In this document: piece by piece, positions 62,991-64,000 of the stretch
Layout: each line of letters begins with the position of its first letter
How positions within the stretch are numbered: the first letter of the stretch is position 1
NCBI GenBank assembly: GCA_026545225.1
Contig: CM048847.1
Coordinates: forward strand, 124,001-188,000
Length of the DNA stretch: 64,000 nt
Origin: Cornus controversa
Lineage: Eukaryota > Streptophyta > Magnoliopsida > Cornales > Cornaceae
Direction of reading: 5' to 3'
The notes under the pieces: generated by a model
Told to the model about the DNA's origin: nothing
Seen by the model: the letters and a program-made list of their open reading frames with translations, nothing else
The model's database searches: none
Program-made: the position numbers and the translations under genes

Positions 62991-64000
62991 CAAATTCAAC
63001 CGTTTGGACATCTAAAGGAAACAATTAGCAAGCTACCAACCATTTTAAACTTGTTTCATTTGAGTTGTTTTGATTCAAAAACCGCATTCCAAGAGAAGTC
63101 GTGCCATAATACTAATCGTACGCTGCTTTTTTCAAAATGAAACCATCAAAGGGTCCCAAAGAAACGACGAGCATGTCGATCCGATATTCATCCATGTTTG
63201 TTTGAGTTGTTCTGAGTCGAAAGAACAATTGCTTGCTATAATCAGGCATGACGACAACCGTATGGTGCTTTGTGCTAGAATTGACCATCTGGATGTCCAG
63301 AAGAATAGAGAATGACAACAACGGTTTTGAACTTGTTTCGTTTAACCTGTCCTGATTCGAAAAGTCCAATCCACGTGAAATCGTGCCATACATAGAATTA
63401 TACGTTGCTTTATGCCTAATTCGACCGTGAGGACGTCCTGAATCGAAAAGAGTAATTTCTTGCTGCACCCATGAATGATCACAACCGTATGGTGCTCTAT
63501 GCCAACTTCAACCATCTGGACAAGTAAAAGAAACAATTCCCAAGCTATCGATGATTTGAAACAAGTTTAGTTTAAGTTGTTCTGAGTCGAAAACCCCAGT
63601 CCTTGAGAAGTTGTGTCATAATCAGAATCGTAAGTTTCTTTTTTCCAAATTAGACCATCAAAGCATCCAAAAGAAGTGACGAACATGTCAATCCGATCTT
63701 CATCACAACCGTATGGTGCTTTGTTCCAAATTCGACCGTTTCGACATCTAAAGGAAACAATTTGTAAGCTACCAACCATTTTAAACTTGTTTCCTTTGAG
63801 CTGTTATGATTAGAAAACCACATTCCAAGAGAAGTCGTGCCATAATACTAATCGTACGATATTTTTTTGTAAATGAAACCATCAAAGCGTCCCAAAGAAA
63901 CGACGAGCATGTCGATCCGATCTTCATCCATATTTGTTTGAGTTGTTATGAGTCGAAAAGAACAATTCCTTGCAATAACCAGGCATGACCACAACCGTGT
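62818..64000 (+). repeat. C and partial D, cut by the window end
   Basis: C occupies 62818-63552 and carries 'aattcaaccgtttgg' near 62993, shared with 59314. A D of the 'gttgtgtcat' haplotype starts at 63553 and is cut at 64000, with private 'tttcctttgag' near 63790 and 'cgtacgatatttttttg' near 63854. The array evidently continues to the right. Confidence 0.9.

Larger units (their letters stand above)
1..64000. repeat. Satellite array, 736-bp monomer, 86 complete copies plus two partial ends
   Basis: The same 736-bp unit repeats head to tail without a break, and every copy has the same orientation. Anchor sites at 537, 1272, 2009, 2744 and onward to 63806 give 86 intervals; 85 are 735-737 bp and one (47638 to 48354) is 716 bp. 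No unrelated sequence, transposon or gene interrupts the array and neither edge lies in the window, so total size is unknown. Such purity over tens of kilobases is typical of recently homogenised eukaryotic satellites at centromeres, subtelomeres or heterochromatic knobs; which of these applies is inference. I cannot assign a named satellite family from sequence alone. Confidence 0.98.

Noticed and set aside
1-64000. CRISPR array
   Set aside because: Repeats are direct and regular, but the unit is 736 bp with no short repeat and unique spacer pattern, and there are no cas genes.
1-64000. CENP-B box
   Set aside because: The essential pattern TTCG-N4-A-N2-CGGG is not seen. CGG followed by G is nearly absent; the one 'gacgggcatg' near 49921 is a private change.
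1-64000. Telomere-type repeats or a subtelomere junction
   Set aside because: No TTTAGGG, TTAGGG or other short telomeric runs were noticed. A subtelomeric location remains possible but unsupported.
1-64000. LTR element, LINE, SINE or DNA transposon inside the array, or as its source
   Set aside because: No terminal repeats, poly-A tails, target-site duplications, or reverse transcriptase or transposase motifs are seen. All sequence is accounted for by the 736-bp unit.
1-64000. Ribosomal DNA spacer or 5S rRNA array
   Set aside because: No rRNA gene segment occurs in 64 kb, and the monomer holds no recognisable 5S promoter or rRNA core.
1-64000. Naming the satellite or the species
   Set aside because: I do not recognise the monomer. 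Several plant satellites have units of a few hundred to about 700 bp, but length alone is not identity. A search of the 736-bp consensus against genome assemblies would settle it.

Overview
The whole 64-kb window is one uninterrupted satellite-DNA array. I see no gene, RNA gene, transposon, CRISPR array or unique sequence anywhere in it. This is eukaryotic heterochromatin of the centromeric, pericentromeric, subtelomeric or knob type. A plant is my first guess, but the sequence does not name the organism or the chromosome site. Base composition is roughly 40% G+C by eye. The array runs off both ends of the window.

There are three levels of repetition. (1) Subrepeat: a core of about 140-143 bp, seen six times per monomer with spacings 140, 87, 143, 81, 143 and 142 bp; two copies are shortened. 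(2) Monomer: 736 bp. I followed one anchor site (an [AT]TGATT just before 'agaaaacc' or 'caaaaaccg') from 537 to 63806. It gives 86 successive intervals, of which 85 are 735-737 bp and one is 716 bp. (3) Higher-order repeat (HOR): monomers fall into diagnostic types that I call A, B, C, D, F and E.

Layout, with monomers phased to the 'gattt' that follows 'aagctatcga[tg]'. 1-9851: nearly identical A-B dimers of 1472 bp. 9852-17946: a disturbed zone in which A, B and C-like monomers alternate irregularly. 17947-25306: first, irregular forms of a four-monomer order. 25307-64000: a C-D-F-E tetramer HOR of 2944 bp, intact in six blocks and otherwise shortened, extended or fused into dimers, trimers and a pentamer. 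Fused monomers such as F/E, C/D and F/D have a clean type switch inside one 736-bp unit, as expected from unequal exchange in register.

The array records its own history. A 17-monomer segment (about 12.5 kb, from about 26.0 kb) appears to be duplicated in tandem at about 38.55 kb, with the second copy since shortened. Smaller tandem duplications have offsets of 1471, 2207 and 3679 bp. D and E look like near-reciprocal recombinants of A-like and B-like parents. Two palindromic sites (CACGTG and AGGACGTCCT) occur once in A, B, C, D and F but are both missing from E, so they are spaced unevenly in the tetramer region.

Many open reading stretches of 60-181 codons recur at the repeat period. They overlap on both strands and in several frames, resemble no protein I know, and are by-products of the repeat. 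I annotate none as a gene.
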